Position numbers and translations under genes: made by a program
The notes under the pieces: generated by a model
What the model was told of the DNA's origin: nothing
The model's input: only the letters and a program-made list of their open reading frames with translations
Database searches by the model: none
In this document: in pieces, positions 42,760 to 51,154 of the stretch
How the letters are laid out: each line of letters opens with the position of its first letter
How positions within the stretch are numbered: position 1 is the stretch's first letter
Origin: Tateyamaria omphalii
GTDB taxonomy: Bacteria > Pseudomonadota > Alphaproteobacteria > Rhodobacterales > Rhodobacteraceae
Direction: 5' to 3'
Length of the DNA stretch: 64,000 nucleotides
Assembly (NCBI RefSeq): GCF_001969365.1
Contig: NZ_CP019312.1
Coordinates: forward strand, 3,410,001-3,474,000

Positions 42760-43284
42760 ATGCGCGCTTTTGTGGTTATGCTTTGTCTTTTAGCAGGACA
42801 GATGGCCAGCGCAGGTATGCGGGACGTCACCTTTCCATCGATAGACGGTGGCACGTTGGACATGTCGGAATGGGCGGGCAAACCGGTGCTGGTCGTCAAC
42901 ACGGCGTCGCAATGCGCGTTCACCCGGCAGTATGAGGATCTGCAGACCCTGTACGATACCTATCGTGATCGCGGCCTGGTCGTGCTGGCCGTGCCGTCGG
43001 ATACCTTCCGGCAGGAGTTGGACAGCGCCGAGGAGGTCAGGGAGTTTTGCGAGATCGCCTTTGGTCTGGACATGCCGATGACGGACATCCTGCCGGTGAA
43101 AGGCAATGATGCGCATCCATTCTATCAGGCTGTGAAGGACGAAGTCGGCTTTGTGCCGCGCTGGAACTTCAACAAGATCCTCGTTGGTGCGGATGGCCAG
43201 GTGGTGGAAACCTGGGGCGCACAGTCCGCCCCGATGTCACGACCTGTGCGCCGCAGCATCGAGGCAGAACTGAACCGAGAGTGA
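42760..43284 (+). CDS. Glutathione peroxidase family protein, exported
   Basis: A 174-residue glutathione peroxidase-like protein using cysteine in place of selenocysteine (Cys52, NTASQCAFTRQYEDL). The conserved WNFNKILVG near the C-terminus holds the catalytic Trp/Asn. The first 18 residues (MRAFVVMLCLLAGQMASA) form a signal peptide, so it probably acts in the periplasm, where thioredoxin-like donors are likelier than glutathione. The usual FPSNQFGxQEP block is altered to VPSDTFRQEL. It has a good GGGAGGG ribosome site and is divergent from msrB. Confidence 0.88.
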   Translation: MRAFVVMLCLLAGQMASAGMRDVTFPSIDGGTLDMSEWAGKPVLVVNTASQCAFTRQYEDLQTLYDTYRDRGLVVLAVPSDTFRQELDSAEEVREFCEIAFGLDMPMTDILPVKGNDAHPFYQAVKDEVGFVPRWNFNKILVGADGQVVETWGAQSAPMSRPVRRSIEAELNRE

Positions 43285-43293
43285 TGTTTAACC

Positions 43294-43551
43294 TTACGGC
43301 GAAGTACCGGTTGTTGTCGTGGTGCCAGTGCCGGTTGTCGTTGTTGCGGCGGCAGCTGCCATTGCTGCGCTGATTGCGGCCGCTGATGGAGGCGGCATGA
43401 GCGTTCCACCAAGCAACCCGCCGCTTGCTGACGGCGGAGGCGCTGTTACGGCTGGGCCGGGCGGAGGTGTTGGAGCGGCATCTTGAGCCGCAGCTGGCAT
43501 TGCAAGACTTGAGAAGACCAGAGCGGTCGTAGCAAAGAAAGTGCGAAGCAT
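43294..43551 (-). CDS. YjbE-like small secreted Thr-rich protein (copy 3)
   Basis: An 85-residue exported protein. A signal peptide (MLRTFFATTALVFSSLAMPAAAQ) is followed by a Pro-rich stretch (DAAPTPPPGPAVTAPPP), a Gly/Ala segment with GGLLGGTLMPPP and a Thr-rich tail (ATTTTGTGTTTTTGTSP). Nearly the same N-terminus is found in copy 2 (MIRTFFAATAL). E. coli YjbE, first gene of the yjbEFGH exopolysaccharide operon, ends in a similar run of Thr. This copy has no clear terminator of its own behind it. Confidence 0.8.
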   Translation of the reverse strand: MLRTFFATTALVFSSLAMPAAAQDAAPTPPPGPAVTAPPPSASGGLLGGTLMPPPSAAAISAAMAAAAATTTTGTGTTTTTGTSP

Positions 43552-43756
43552 TCTGAGGATACCTTCCGGTTGGGTTCAAGGTGCCCTTACGTTTGCTGAC
43601 TGCGGGTAATGCGCAATAGCGCCGCACTGCAGCATTTGCGACAGGAGGCACCTCGCCGTTTTTGCAAGATGCACGTAGCGGAAGACCGCATGTTGCCGCG
43701 TTTTTTGTGTCGCATCGGGACGCTATGGCGCCATGGCCGATCTGTTTCACCCAAAG

Positions 43757-43780
43757 AAAAGGGCCTGCCGAAGCAAGCCC
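43757..43780 (-). terminator. UUCG-loop terminator after YjbE-like copy 2
   Basis: On the minus strand GGGCTTGC-TTCG-GCAGGCCC forms an eight-pair stem with a TTCG tetraloop, followed by TTTTCTTT. It stops transcription after the gene at 43,814. The identical 20-base hairpin occurs 525 bases away, at 44,286. Confidence 0.9.
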
Positions 43781-43813
43781 TAACTCATCTTTTGCAAAGT
43801 CGAACGGTGGTTA

Positions 43814-44071
43814 CTAATTGCCCGTCGTCGTCGTTGTGGTCGTACCGTTGCTGCCGTTTGAAGCGACGGCAATGACGGCAATGCCGACGCCAACAATGGC
43901 TGCCGTTGCGGCGGGCGTCAGTGTGCCGCCAAACAGTTCGCCGCCTGTTGCGGGCGGCGGCGTGGTGGTCGCAGGCCCGGGTGGAGGTGTTTGAGCTGCA
44001 TCCTGAGCCACTGCTGGCATCGCAAGTCCTGCGACGGTCAGAGCGGTCGCAGCAAAGAAAGTGCGAATCAT
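43814..44071 (-). CDS. YjbE-like small secreted Thr-rich protein (copy 2)
   Basis: An 85-residue exported protein built like copy 3: signal peptide (MIRTFFAATALTVAGLAMPAVA), Pro-rich linker (AAQTPPPGPATTTPPPATGG), one hydrophobic segment (AATAAIVGVGIAVIAVA) and a tail SNGSNGTTTTTTTGN. The tail and hydrophobic segment match the design of E. coli YjbE. The leader sequence before the gene is also partly conserved with copy 3 (GGAGGC-CC-TGCCGTTTTTG on the plus strand), showing a tandem duplication of roughly 520 bases. Confidence 0.82.
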   Translation of the reverse strand: MIRTFFAATALTVAGLAMPAVAQDAAQTPPPGPATTTPPPATGGELFGGTLTPAATAAIVGVGIAVIAVASNGSNGTTTTTTTGN

Positions 44072-44281
44072 TCGGAGGGTACCTTTTGGCTGGTCGAGAT
44101 CATTCGCATAGGTTTCCCGCTGACACGCCATGTGCAAGGGCGCTGCACCGCAGCACTGGCGACAGGAGGCTCCTTGCCGTTTTTGTGCGGTGCGTATGGC
44201 GGAAGTTTGCGGGTGGCCGCGTCTTTCAAGGTGGTGAGGGACGCATGTGCGGATTGCGTGATCAAGGCACGTCGCAAAAAA

Positions 44282-44305
44282 GAAAGGGCCTGCCGAAGCA
44301 AGCCC
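44282..44305 (-). terminator. UUCG-loop terminator after yjbE copy 1
   Basis: On the minus strand GGGCTTGC-TTCG-GCAGGCCC forms a stem with TTCG loop and is followed by TTTCTTT. It ends the yjbH-yjbF-yjbE transcript. Identical to the hairpin at 43,761-43,780. Confidence 0.9.
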
Positions 44306-44338
44306 TCTCAAGAATTTTGTTTAAGCTCAGACGCTTAA

Positions 44339-44584
44339 TTATTGCGTTGTGGTGGTGGTCGAGGACGACGAACCGCCAGCGGCGATGGCCAGGCCGATCG
44401 TGAACGCAGCGGCCGCGCCAATCGGGGTGATTGTCAATGCGCCGGCTTCGCCTTGGCCAAGCTGGATCTCGGCACCCTGGCCGCCCGACACTGTCGAGTT
44501 CACAGGCACGTCTTGGGCCAGAGCTGCGGTGGATGTTGCTGCAACCAGAGCGGTCGCGGAAATCAGTTTCAATGCTTTGGTCAT
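44339..44584 (-). CDS. yjbE: YjbE-like secreted Thr-rich protein (copy 1)
   Basis: An 81-residue exported protein. The signal peptide is MTKALKLISATALVAATSTAALAQ; the mature part has GGQGAEIQLGQGEAGALTIT, a hydrophobic stretch (PIGAAAAFTIGLAIAAGG) and the tail SSSSTTTTTQ. The layout of signal, short acidic part, hydrophobic segment and Ser/Thr tail ending in Gln is close to E. coli YjbE. It follows yjbF by 116 bases and is more diverged from copies 2 and 3 than they are from each other. Confidence 0.8.
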   Translation of the reverse strand: MTKALKLISATALVAATSTAALAQDVPVNSTVSGGQGAEIQLGQGEAGALTITPIGAAAAFTIGLAIAAGGSSSSTTTTTQ

Positions 44585-44700
44585 GATATGACTCCTATAA
44601 CGTCTAAGTGAGGAAATAAGGCAATTTCAGGTAAAGTTCAATCTGCTTCGCTGCTCTGTCCCCATTTCTGATACATTTTTGCTGCACCGCGGAAAGGTGA

Positions 44701-45387
44701 TCACTTTTTGAGCAAGCGGGTGCGGATATAGCCGAGCCCCGGCCCCGACCATTGGCGTGTCTGCCACACGGTCGCGTCACGTCGGTCCACCCAATAGTCA
44801 AAGGCGACGACCCCCTTCCAGCCGGTGCAGTTTTCCTGCAGGTGCACCACCGGGAAGGACCTGCCCACGATCACCAGGTCTTCGTTCCCGACCGTGCGCA
44901 TTTCGCAATCAAGCGGGATTTCATCAATCCCGTTGTTCCCATTCTTGATATACAGCGTGTGCCGGCCGGATATCGGCGACCGTTGCTGGATCGCTTTGAC
45001 AGCCGCGTCGGCGTCTACGGATCCGATGTCGTTGCTGACCCCTCGTGTTGCGGCGATCACGCCGTCCCGTACGATGATCTGCACGTCATCAGCGCTGCGC
45101 CATGTCCGGACGAGGCCCGGTCCCGCGTCGCGCCGTTCCGAGAAGGGCACCAGAAAAGCGGTTGCATTGCGGTTCTCGATCGTCACTTCGAGTGCGGGCA
45201 CGGTCAGGCTCGCGATAAGGGCCGGTGTGAGCTGCGGCGGTGGCGCCACGTCCTGCCGCCCCGCGCGATATGCGTCGAGCACCGATCGGAACTGGCTGGC
45301 CTGCGTGTTCTGTTCGTCGGTGCCGCCAGAGCAACCCGCAACCAAGAGAGACGCGCAAAGTGCGAGGGACTTCAGCCCGTTCATCAT
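44701..45387 (-). CDS. yjbF: YjbF family outer membrane lipoprotein
   Basis: A 228-residue lipoprotein: MMNGLKSLALCASLLVAGCSGG has a lipobox LVAGC. The mature protein matches the YjbF/GfcB family, with ENRNATAFLVPFSERRDAG, TWRSADDVQIIVRDGVIAAT, VIAATRGVSNDIG and the C-terminal YWVDRRDATVWQTRQWSGPG. In E. coli the yjbEFGH products are needed for an exopolysaccharide, and GfcB is the group 4 capsule counterpart. The start overlaps the yjbH stop as ATGA. No yjbG gene lies between yjbF and yjbE. Confidence 0.88.
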   Translation of the reverse strand: MMNGLKSLALCASLLVAGCSGGTDEQNTQASQFRSVLDAYRAGRQDVAPPPQLTPALIASLTVPALEVTIENRNATAFLVPFSERRDAGPGLVRTWRSADDVQIIVRDGVIAATRGVSNDIGSVDADAAVKAIQQRSPISGRHTLYIKNGNNGIDEIPLDCEMRTVGNEDLVIVGRSFPVVHLQENCTGWKGVVAFDYWVDRRDATVWQTRQWSGPGLGYIRTRLLKK

Positions 45388-47555
45388 TCCCAGACCCTTC
45401 CCCAATCTGCATTCAGGTCTGTGATGTGACCGGTGCGGATTTGTTCATAGAGACGACCCGAAACGCTCAACCGTGCGCCACCATCCCGTTGCACCGGCCG
45501 GATGGTTGTCGAGACTGTTTGTCGGCTGGGTTGGCCGATAAACCAGCTGGTCGGGATGGTGATGTTGATCCCCTTGTCGAACGAGCCTTCGCCGAACTCT
45601 TCTGAACTGACATCTGTCAGGGTAAAGAAGCCGCCGACGCGCCAGCCGTTTGCGAATTGACGCTCAACCGTGAAGGTTGCGCCCACATCCCCGGCCAGGT
45701 AGCGGCCCACGTCGACCTGGCCGTAATAGCCTTTGCCGAAATCGTAATAGGCCGAGATATGTCCCGTTGCGACGTCATAGTCCTGGAAGCCAAATTGCTG
45801 GTCAAAATCGCGTTGTCGGACATAGTTCGCCTCGACCCCCAGGCCAAGCTTGCTGCTGGCGGGCTTCCAAAGGAATTCAGCCGAGACGCCGCCAAAGAAT
45901 TGTTCAAGGTAACCCGCCGTGACGCGCGCATAGGTGTTCTTGCCCGTCTTCCACTGGCGCGAGACGAACAGGTTTTCGATCGTCGTGTCGGCGGCCTGGG
46001 CATAGAGCAGGGCGTCGGTGCGCACGCGTGGCAGCACCGAATTGGAGGGGCGGCCGCTGTCGATGTTGCCGGCGAGCCGGTGCCGAACCTCACCGCTGGC
46101 CAGCCAACCGGGGGCGAAGCGGTATTGGGCCTGGGCCGAGATGCCGACGTCAAACCGTACCGGACGATCCGGGTCGAAATAGCTGGGGCGCAGGAAAGGT
46201 CCGAGCGAGTAGCTGAACCGCGGATAGGCCTGTGTTCCGTCAATTGCGCCCTCGGGCGCGCGGGGTGCCGCGTCGGACAGTTCGGATGCGGCAAGCAACG
46301 CGTTGGCCGCGTCGGGCCGGAATTCGAGCGTTTCGAGATCGCGCCGCGAAATGGTCGTGGTGGACAGTGCCAAGCCTTCGTTCATCAGGACAATGTCGAA
46401 GACTTCGACCGACGGCGGCAGCTGGCGTGCGAGCGCGCGTGCCGTCCGGCCCACAACGATGGCAAGGTTAGCGTAGCGTGAGCTGGACACACGCGCCTCT
46501 GCCCGGTTGGCCGTGACTTGCAGGCTTTCGAGGCGAATGCCGTCTTCGGTCAATTCGGGCTCAACGACATCGCGCAGGATCATGGGTGCGCTTTGCGAGG
46601 CGGCCCATGCCGTGTCATAGGATTGCGGGTTTGCCTCCCGCGTGGGGCGGACGATGATGGGGCGCGGGCCCGCCAAGGTGAAAGGCGTGGCGGGGGTCTT
46701 GGGGTTGAACTGTATTTGCGCGTTCACACCGATCTCGGAGCCGTAAAGGTAGTATGCCCCCAGCCGGATCGCGTTGGTCCACTGATACTCGACCCCGAAA
46801 TTGATCCGCGAGTCGCGTTCGAACACGCCTCGCGACGTTTCGGCGACATAGGCGTCGGGCGAATATTCCAGCTTGAAGCCGAGACGGTCGCTATATTGCC
46901 ATTCGATCCCGCCGAACGGGGAGACCGGGCCGCGGAACCACTGATCGGTCGCAAGCTCGCCGCCGGTGCCGTTCGGGTCAAATGCAGGGCGGTCACCCCC
47001 CGAGAGAGAGCCGATGGAGCCTGACGAGCCCAGACGACCCCAGCCCAGACCTGCCGTCACCTTGGCGCGGCCGGGCAGGCGGAAGGGTCGAATGAAGTTT
47101 TTGGTCGCGACGACGTATTCGCCCGCATAGATACCGGTGCCTGCAAAATCCTGCAGACCGACGCTGACTGCCGGGCGGTACTGCCGTTCCTTGAGCAGCA
47201 GATAGCGGAAGTCAAAGCTGCGGTCGCGATAGGTGTCGAAGCCGTCCGAGTTCCAATCCTGAATGCCGATATAGCGGAAACTCGCACTGATCCGTGGCGA
47301 GAACTGGAAAGACAGTGTCGTGCGGGTTTGACCGCCAAAATGTGACACCCCAAGCGCCAATTGGCCGTCTGGCATCGCCTCGCCTGATGGTGTGTCGATG
47401 AGGCCAGGCAAACCGTAGAAGTTGAGTGTCGGCGCGGATGTGATGACCTCGCGCTTTGGGGCTTCGCTGTTCTGTGCGGTGGCAAACGGGGTGGCCATTG
47501 CAACAGACAGGCCGCCAAGGCCGGCCAAAACAAGCGATCTTATCCGCAAAGGCAT
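45384..47555 (-). CDS. yjbH: YjbH family outer membrane exopolysaccharide protein
   Basis: A 723-residue protein of the YjbH/GfcD family. A signal peptide (about 27 residues) precedes APTLNFYGLPGLIDTPSGEAMPDGQLALGV, the diagnostic YjbH N-terminal block. The rest has alternating short strands typical of an outer membrane beta-barrel (TTLSFQFSPRISASFRYIGI; YRFAPGWLASGEVRHRLAGN). E. coli YjbH and GfcD are outer membrane proteins needed for exopolysaccharide or group 4 capsule secretion. It is the first gene of the yjbH-F-E unit and the order differs from E. coli (E-F-G-H). Confidence 0.9.
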   Translation of the reverse strand: MPLRIRSLVLAGLGGLSVAMATPFATAQNSEAPKREVITSAPTLNFYGLPGLIDTPSGEAMPDGQLALGVSHFGGQTRTTLSFQFSPRISASFRYIGIQDWNSDGFDTYRDRSFDFRYLLLKERQYRPAVSVGLQDFAGTGIYAGEYVVATKNFIRPFRLPGRAKVTAGLGWGRLGSSGSIGSLSGGDRPAFDPNGTGGELATDQWFRGPVSPFGGIEWQYSDRLGFKLEYSPDAYVAETSRGVFERDSRINFGVEYQWTNAIRLGAYYLYGSEIGVNAQIQFNPKTPATPFTLAGPRPIIVRPTREANPQSYDTAWAASQSAPMILRDVVEPELTEDGIRLESLQVTANRAEARVSSSRYANLAIVVGRTARALARQLPPSVEVFDIVLMNEGLALSTTTISRRDLETLEFRPDAANALLAASELSDAAPRAPEGAIDGTQAYPRFSYSLGPFLRPSYFDPDRPVRFDVGISAQAQYRFAPGWLASGEVRHRLAGNIDSGRPSNSVLPRVRTDALLYAQAADTTIENLFVSRQWKTGKNTYARVTAGYLEQFFGGVSAEFLWKPASSKLGLGVEANYVRQRDFDQQFGFQDYDVATGHISAYYDFGKGYYGQVDVGRYLAGDVGATFTVERQFANGWRVGGFFTLTDVSSEEFGEGSFDKGINITIPTSWFIGQPSRQTVSTTIRPVQRDGGARLSVSGRLYEQIRTGHITDLNADWGRVWE

Positions 47556-47664
47556 GTGTTCACTGTCCGGTCGTTCTCAAATCGTTGGCGTCATTAAACA
47601 TGGGCGTATGCGTTAAACAATCTTGCAGGCGCGGGGCCGCCAAACTAGCGGAAAAGCGCGGCTT

Positions 47665-49572
47665 TCAAGATACAGGCGCAATGAACTCGCGGTTTTCACC
47701 GGCTGTTTCCTTGGGTGCGCTATACCCTTCGACCCAGCGCTTGACCGTGGCCCGGGCGGCAGCCTCGTCGCTGGCCGCAAGGGCATGGCGCAGGGAGCGC
47801 ATGGCCGACGCCACTTCGATCTCGCTCAGACCCTCTTCGTTGGTGAAAAAGATCTTTTTGTGGCCGGTGCCGACCTGGGTGCCGCTCAGTGTCAGCTCTT
47901 CGGTCATTTTCTCGCCTGGGCGCAGACCGGTGAACTCTATCTCGATATCGCCATCCGGGTTATGGACGTCGCGGACGGTGAACCCCGCGCTTTCGATCAC
48001 CTGCCGCGCCAGCTGTTCGATTTTCACCGGTTTGCCCATGTCGAGCACGAACACCTCGCCGCCTTTGGCCATGGACCCTGCGCGCAGGACCAGATTGACT
48101 GCTTCTTGCACCGTCATGAAGAAGCGTGACACGTCGCGGTGCGTCACCGTCAGGGGGCCGCCGCGCCGCAATTGTTCCTGAAACAGCGGCACGACCGAGC
48201 CCGAGGACCCAAGCACGTTACCGAAGCGGACGATGGAGAATTTCAGACCCTTGGGCGCCGCGACACGATTGGCAATGTCCTGAACAACCAGTTCCGCCAG
48301 ACGCTTTGATGCGCCCATCATGTTGGTGGGGCGCACGGCCTTGTCCGATGAAATCAGCATGAAGCGTTCCACGCCTGCCTCTGCCGCTTCGGTGACAAGG
48401 GTTTGTGTCCCAAGCGCGTTGTTGGCCAAACCTGCGAGCGGGTTGTATTCGACAAGCGGCACGTGCTTGTACGCGGCGGCGTGCAGAACGACCTCGATCT
48501 CGTGGTCTGCGAGGACACGGCGCACCTGACGCGCATCGGTCACCGAGCCCAGAAGCGGCACGATTTCGATATCGCTGCCCTCGGCCAATTGGGTCAATTC
48601 CTGATGGATTTGATAGAGCGCGAGTTCGCTCAGCTCATAGAGCACGATCTTTTTCGGATGATATTCAAGCACCTGGCGGCTGAGTTCCGAGCCGATGGAC
48701 CCGCCCGCGCCAGAGATCAGAACACGGCGTCCGACATAGGCCTCTCCACCGCCATCTTGCGGGGTCATCACCTCATCCCGGCCCAGGAAGTTGCGCGCAT
48801 TCACCGGTGTCAGCTTGTCGACCAGTGCTTCCTCGCCGATCAGTTGCGAGAAGGAAGGCAAGGTTTGCACCTCAAGCCCCATCTTTTGCAGGCGGCGCGC
48901 GATTTGCATCTGCTTGGGGTGGCTTTGCGACGGGATCGCCAGCAGCACGCGGTCGATGCGCCCCTCGGCCACGATTTCGGCAATGCGGACGGGGCTGTAG
49001 ACCGGAAGGCGCAGGACACTGACGCCTTGCAGCGCCTGGTTGTCGTCCACAAAGGCAACCGGTTCGATCTGTTCGTGGCTCCGCAGTGCCGAGACAAGCT
49101 GCATCCCCGTTGTGCCTGCGCCGTAGATCAGAACGCGGCACCGATCTGTTCCCTTCCGGTAGAGTGCCAGAACCACTTGCAGCAGGATTGCCCGGCTCAT
49201 AATCGAAAAGACGAAGAAAGAGATGCCAAAGGTGATCTGGGTCGACAGGGGCAGCGGCATGTTCGCCGCCGCTGTCAGCAGTGTGGATGTCATCGCCAGA
49301 AGGCAGGAGAACACGCCTGTCCTGCCGATGGACCCGGTGTCGTAGTCGTTGAGTGTGGACGTGGAGATGCACAGCCAAAGGGACAGGGCCACGGCGACGA
49401 CCAGCATGTAAGGCAGCACAGGCAGATAGGTGACAAAGCTGTCCCACGCGGTTTGCGTCGAAAGGTTCAGGCTGAAAGCAAAGAGAAGTGCGGCAGGAAT
49501 GAGGCCCGTATCAATCGCGATCAGAATGTTTCGTTTCTGTGTGCGCGAAAGCGACTTGAGCAGATTCAACAT
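47665..49572 (-). CDS. Membrane nucleotide-sugar epimerase/dehydratase (CapD/PglF/WbpM-like)
   Basis: A protein of 635 residues. Four to five N-terminal membrane segments are followed by a CoA-binding-like Rossmann region (LIYGAGTTGMQLVSAL) and a C-terminal short-chain dehydrogenase domain, with VLISGAGGSIGSELSRQVLE. The catalytic tyrosine is replaced by methionine, MMGASKRLAE, as in the WbpM/PglF UDP-GlcNAc 4,6-dehydratases. The activity supplies a deoxy-keto sugar for polysaccharide or glycan synthesis. Start at 49,572. It lies between the glycosyltransferase genes and yjbH, all on the minus strand. Confidence 0.9.
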   Translation of the reverse strand: MLNLLKSLSRTQKRNILIAIDTGLIPAALLFAFSLNLSTQTAWDSFVTYLPVLPYMLVVAVALSLWLCISTSTLNDYDTGSIGRTGVFSCLLAMTSTLLTAAANMPLPLSTQITFGISFFVFSIMSRAILLQVVLALYRKGTDRCRVLIYGAGTTGMQLVSALRSHEQIEPVAFVDDNQALQGVSVLRLPVYSPVRIAEIVAEGRIDRVLLAIPSQSHPKQMQIARRLQKMGLEVQTLPSFSQLIGEEALVDKLTPVNARNFLGRDEVMTPQDGGGEAYVGRRVLISGAGGSIGSELSRQVLEYHPKKIVLYELSELALYQIHQELTQLAEGSDIEIVPLLGSVTDARQVRRVLADHEIEVVLHAAAYKHVPLVEYNPLAGLANNALGTQTLVTEAAEAGVERFMLISSDKAVRPTNMMGASKRLAELVVQDIANRVAAPKGLKFSIVRFGNVLGSSGSVVPLFQEQLRRGGPLTVTHRDVSRFFMTVQEAVNLVLRAGSMAKGGEVFVLDMGKPVKIEQLARQVIESAGFTVRDVHNPDGDIEIEFTGLRPGEKMTEELTLSGTQVGTGHKKIFFTNEEGLSEIEVASAMRSLRHALAASDEAAARATVKRWVEGYSAPKETAGENREFIAPVS

Positions 49573-49772
49573 GTTGCCCCCTTGGTCCCTCGCCCTTTGT
49601 AGGCTGCGGTCACCGGTATCATCCTTACGTATCAAATTCGTGCCGCCATTTTGCAGTTGCAGAAAAACTGAACGGATTTGCAGCGGAAAAGTGCCAAAAA
49701 ATGCTTATTTATTGTGCAGGTTCGGCAGATTCTTACACATAATTAACGATTCGATAAGGGTTTGAGCCAGTT

Positions 49773-50384
49773 TCATCGTCGCCTAAACAGGTTGCCGATG
49801 GTTTGGAAGACAAGGTCGAAGTCGTAGCATGTGCTTTGATTCCGTTGGTAGATCATGTCCAGCCGCGCCTTTCGCGGCACGCAGACCTTGCAATATATGT
49901 CGTCGGTTTCTTCGGCTGTGTCACATCGCGCCAGCAGCTGCCCCTCGTGTTTGTGGAAGCGAATCGTTGCAAGGCCGGTGACACCGGGGCGGGATTGCAA
50001 AACCTTGCCGTAAATGTCGGGAAAGCGTTCGACATATTCGCGCAGCGGTGGCCGGGGGCCGACAAAGGACAGGTCCCCCTTGAGGATGTTCCAGAGCTGC
50101 GGGAACTCATCAAGCCGCTTGGCCCGCAGTTTCGCACCCAGGGGCGTGATCCGGGTATCCTTGTGCCCACCCGACACGCCCTGATCGGCGTCGACCACCG
50201 TCATCGTGCGGAATTTCCACAACCCGAAACTTTCAGTCGGGGTTTTCATCCGTTCCGCCACATAGAACAGCGGGCGCCCCTGTTTCCGCCAGATCACCCA
50301 GATCAGGTACAGGATGATCGGCCCGAGGATGATCACAAGCAAGCTGGCAAAGAACAGATCAAAGATGCGTTTGCGCCAGGTCAT
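49773..50384 (-). CDS. Undecaprenyl-phosphate sugar phosphotransferase
   Basis: A 203-residue sugar transferase of the WcaJ/PglC-like family. It starts MTWRKRIFDLFFASLLVIIL, which contains the re-entrant membrane segment. Conserved blocks are LWKFRTM, RLDEFPQLWNILKGDLSFVG and PRPPLREYV, and PGVTGLATI. It transfers a sugar-1-phosphate to undecaprenyl phosphate, the first membrane step of exopolysaccharide repeat synthesis. Its start overlaps the stop of the epimerase gene by four bases. Confidence 0.92.
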   Translation of the reverse strand: MTWRKRIFDLFFASLLVIILGPIILYLIWVIWRKQGRPLFYVAERMKTPTESFGLWKFRTMTVVDADQGVSGGHKDTRITPLGAKLRAKRLDEFPQLWNILKGDLSFVGPRPPLREYVERFPDIYGKVLQSRPGVTGLATIRFHKHEGQLLARCDTAEETDDIYCKVCVPRKARLDMIYQRNQSTCYDFDLVFQTIGNLFRRR

Positions 50385-51151
50385 AGGGTTCCCTTGGTCT
50401 TCCAGTCCTGCACGATACCCGATGCTGTGCTGTCTGTCGCGGTGAAGGACACAAGCTGTTCCAGCCGGGATGTGTCGAGATGCACTTTTGCGATTGTCTG
50501 CGCCGTTGCCGGGCGCGGTTGCCAGTCAAGCCCGGCGGCGTCGAGCAGGTCTCCCATCGCCACAACGGCGGGTGCCGCAATATTCACGACTGCGGGCAAC
50601 TCTGCTGACCCTGCGAGCGTGTGCAGTACATGTGCCAGCTTGGCCGGCCCGATATAGCTGCGTGCGGGTGTGCGTCCATCGGGGAACTGGTCCAGTGTGA
50701 AGCCCGGTTTCCAACCGCCAAGGATCGCGTCGGCCCCTGCCACGTTGCCAAGCCGCAGCACCGTGCTGGGGTTCTGGTGCGCGCGGGCCATCCGTTCCAT
50801 CGCAAGTTTGGCGGCGGCGTAGTCGCTTTGCGGTGATGTCGGGCCGGTCTCGGACAGCGCGCCGGGCAGTGCGCCGTAAACGGCGGCGGATGAGAATAGG
50901 AAGACGTGCGCGCCTTGGGCCGCATCCAGTGTTTGTCGGGCAAGGGTGACGTTCAGGTCCATCGGCTGATCACTGCCCGGCGTCACACCGGCAAGGCAGA
51001 ACACCGCGTCTGCCCCCGTCAGGACGTCGGTCAGCTGCGCCGCGTCATGGATGTCGACCGTCTCTCGGGTGGTCCATTCCGCGGTTCCTGGCCATCGCGG
51101 GCGCAGTAGGCGCCCGAGTTTGCCGCCGGAGCCGAGGATCACCGTCCGCAT
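50381..51151 (-). CDS. NAD-dependent epimerase/dehydratase family protein
   Basis: A 256-residue extended-type short-chain dehydrogenase. The Rossmann motif is TVILGSGGKLGRLLRP (a GxxGxxG variant). The active site has SSAAVYGALPG and YAAAKLAMER (YxxxK). It modifies nucleotide sugars or a related precursor. The family is recognised, the substrate is not. It sits between the GT4 glycosyltransferase (gap of three bases) and the sugar transferase (four-base overlap), so it belongs to the exopolysaccharide operon. Confidence 0.85.
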   Translation of the reverse strand: MRTVILGSGGKLGRLLRPRWPGTAEWTTRETVDIHDAAQLTDVLTGADAVFCLAGVTPGSDQPMDLNVTLARQTLDAAQGAHVFLFSSAAVYGALPGALSETGPTSPQSDYAAAKLAMERMARAHQNPSTVLRLGNVAGADAILGGWKPGFTLDQFPDGRTPARSYIGPAKLAHVLHTLAGSAELPAVVNIAAPAVVAMGDLLDAAGLDWQPRPATAQTIAKVHLDTSRLEQLVSFTATDSTASGIVQDWKTKGTL

Positions 51152-51154
51152 GGG

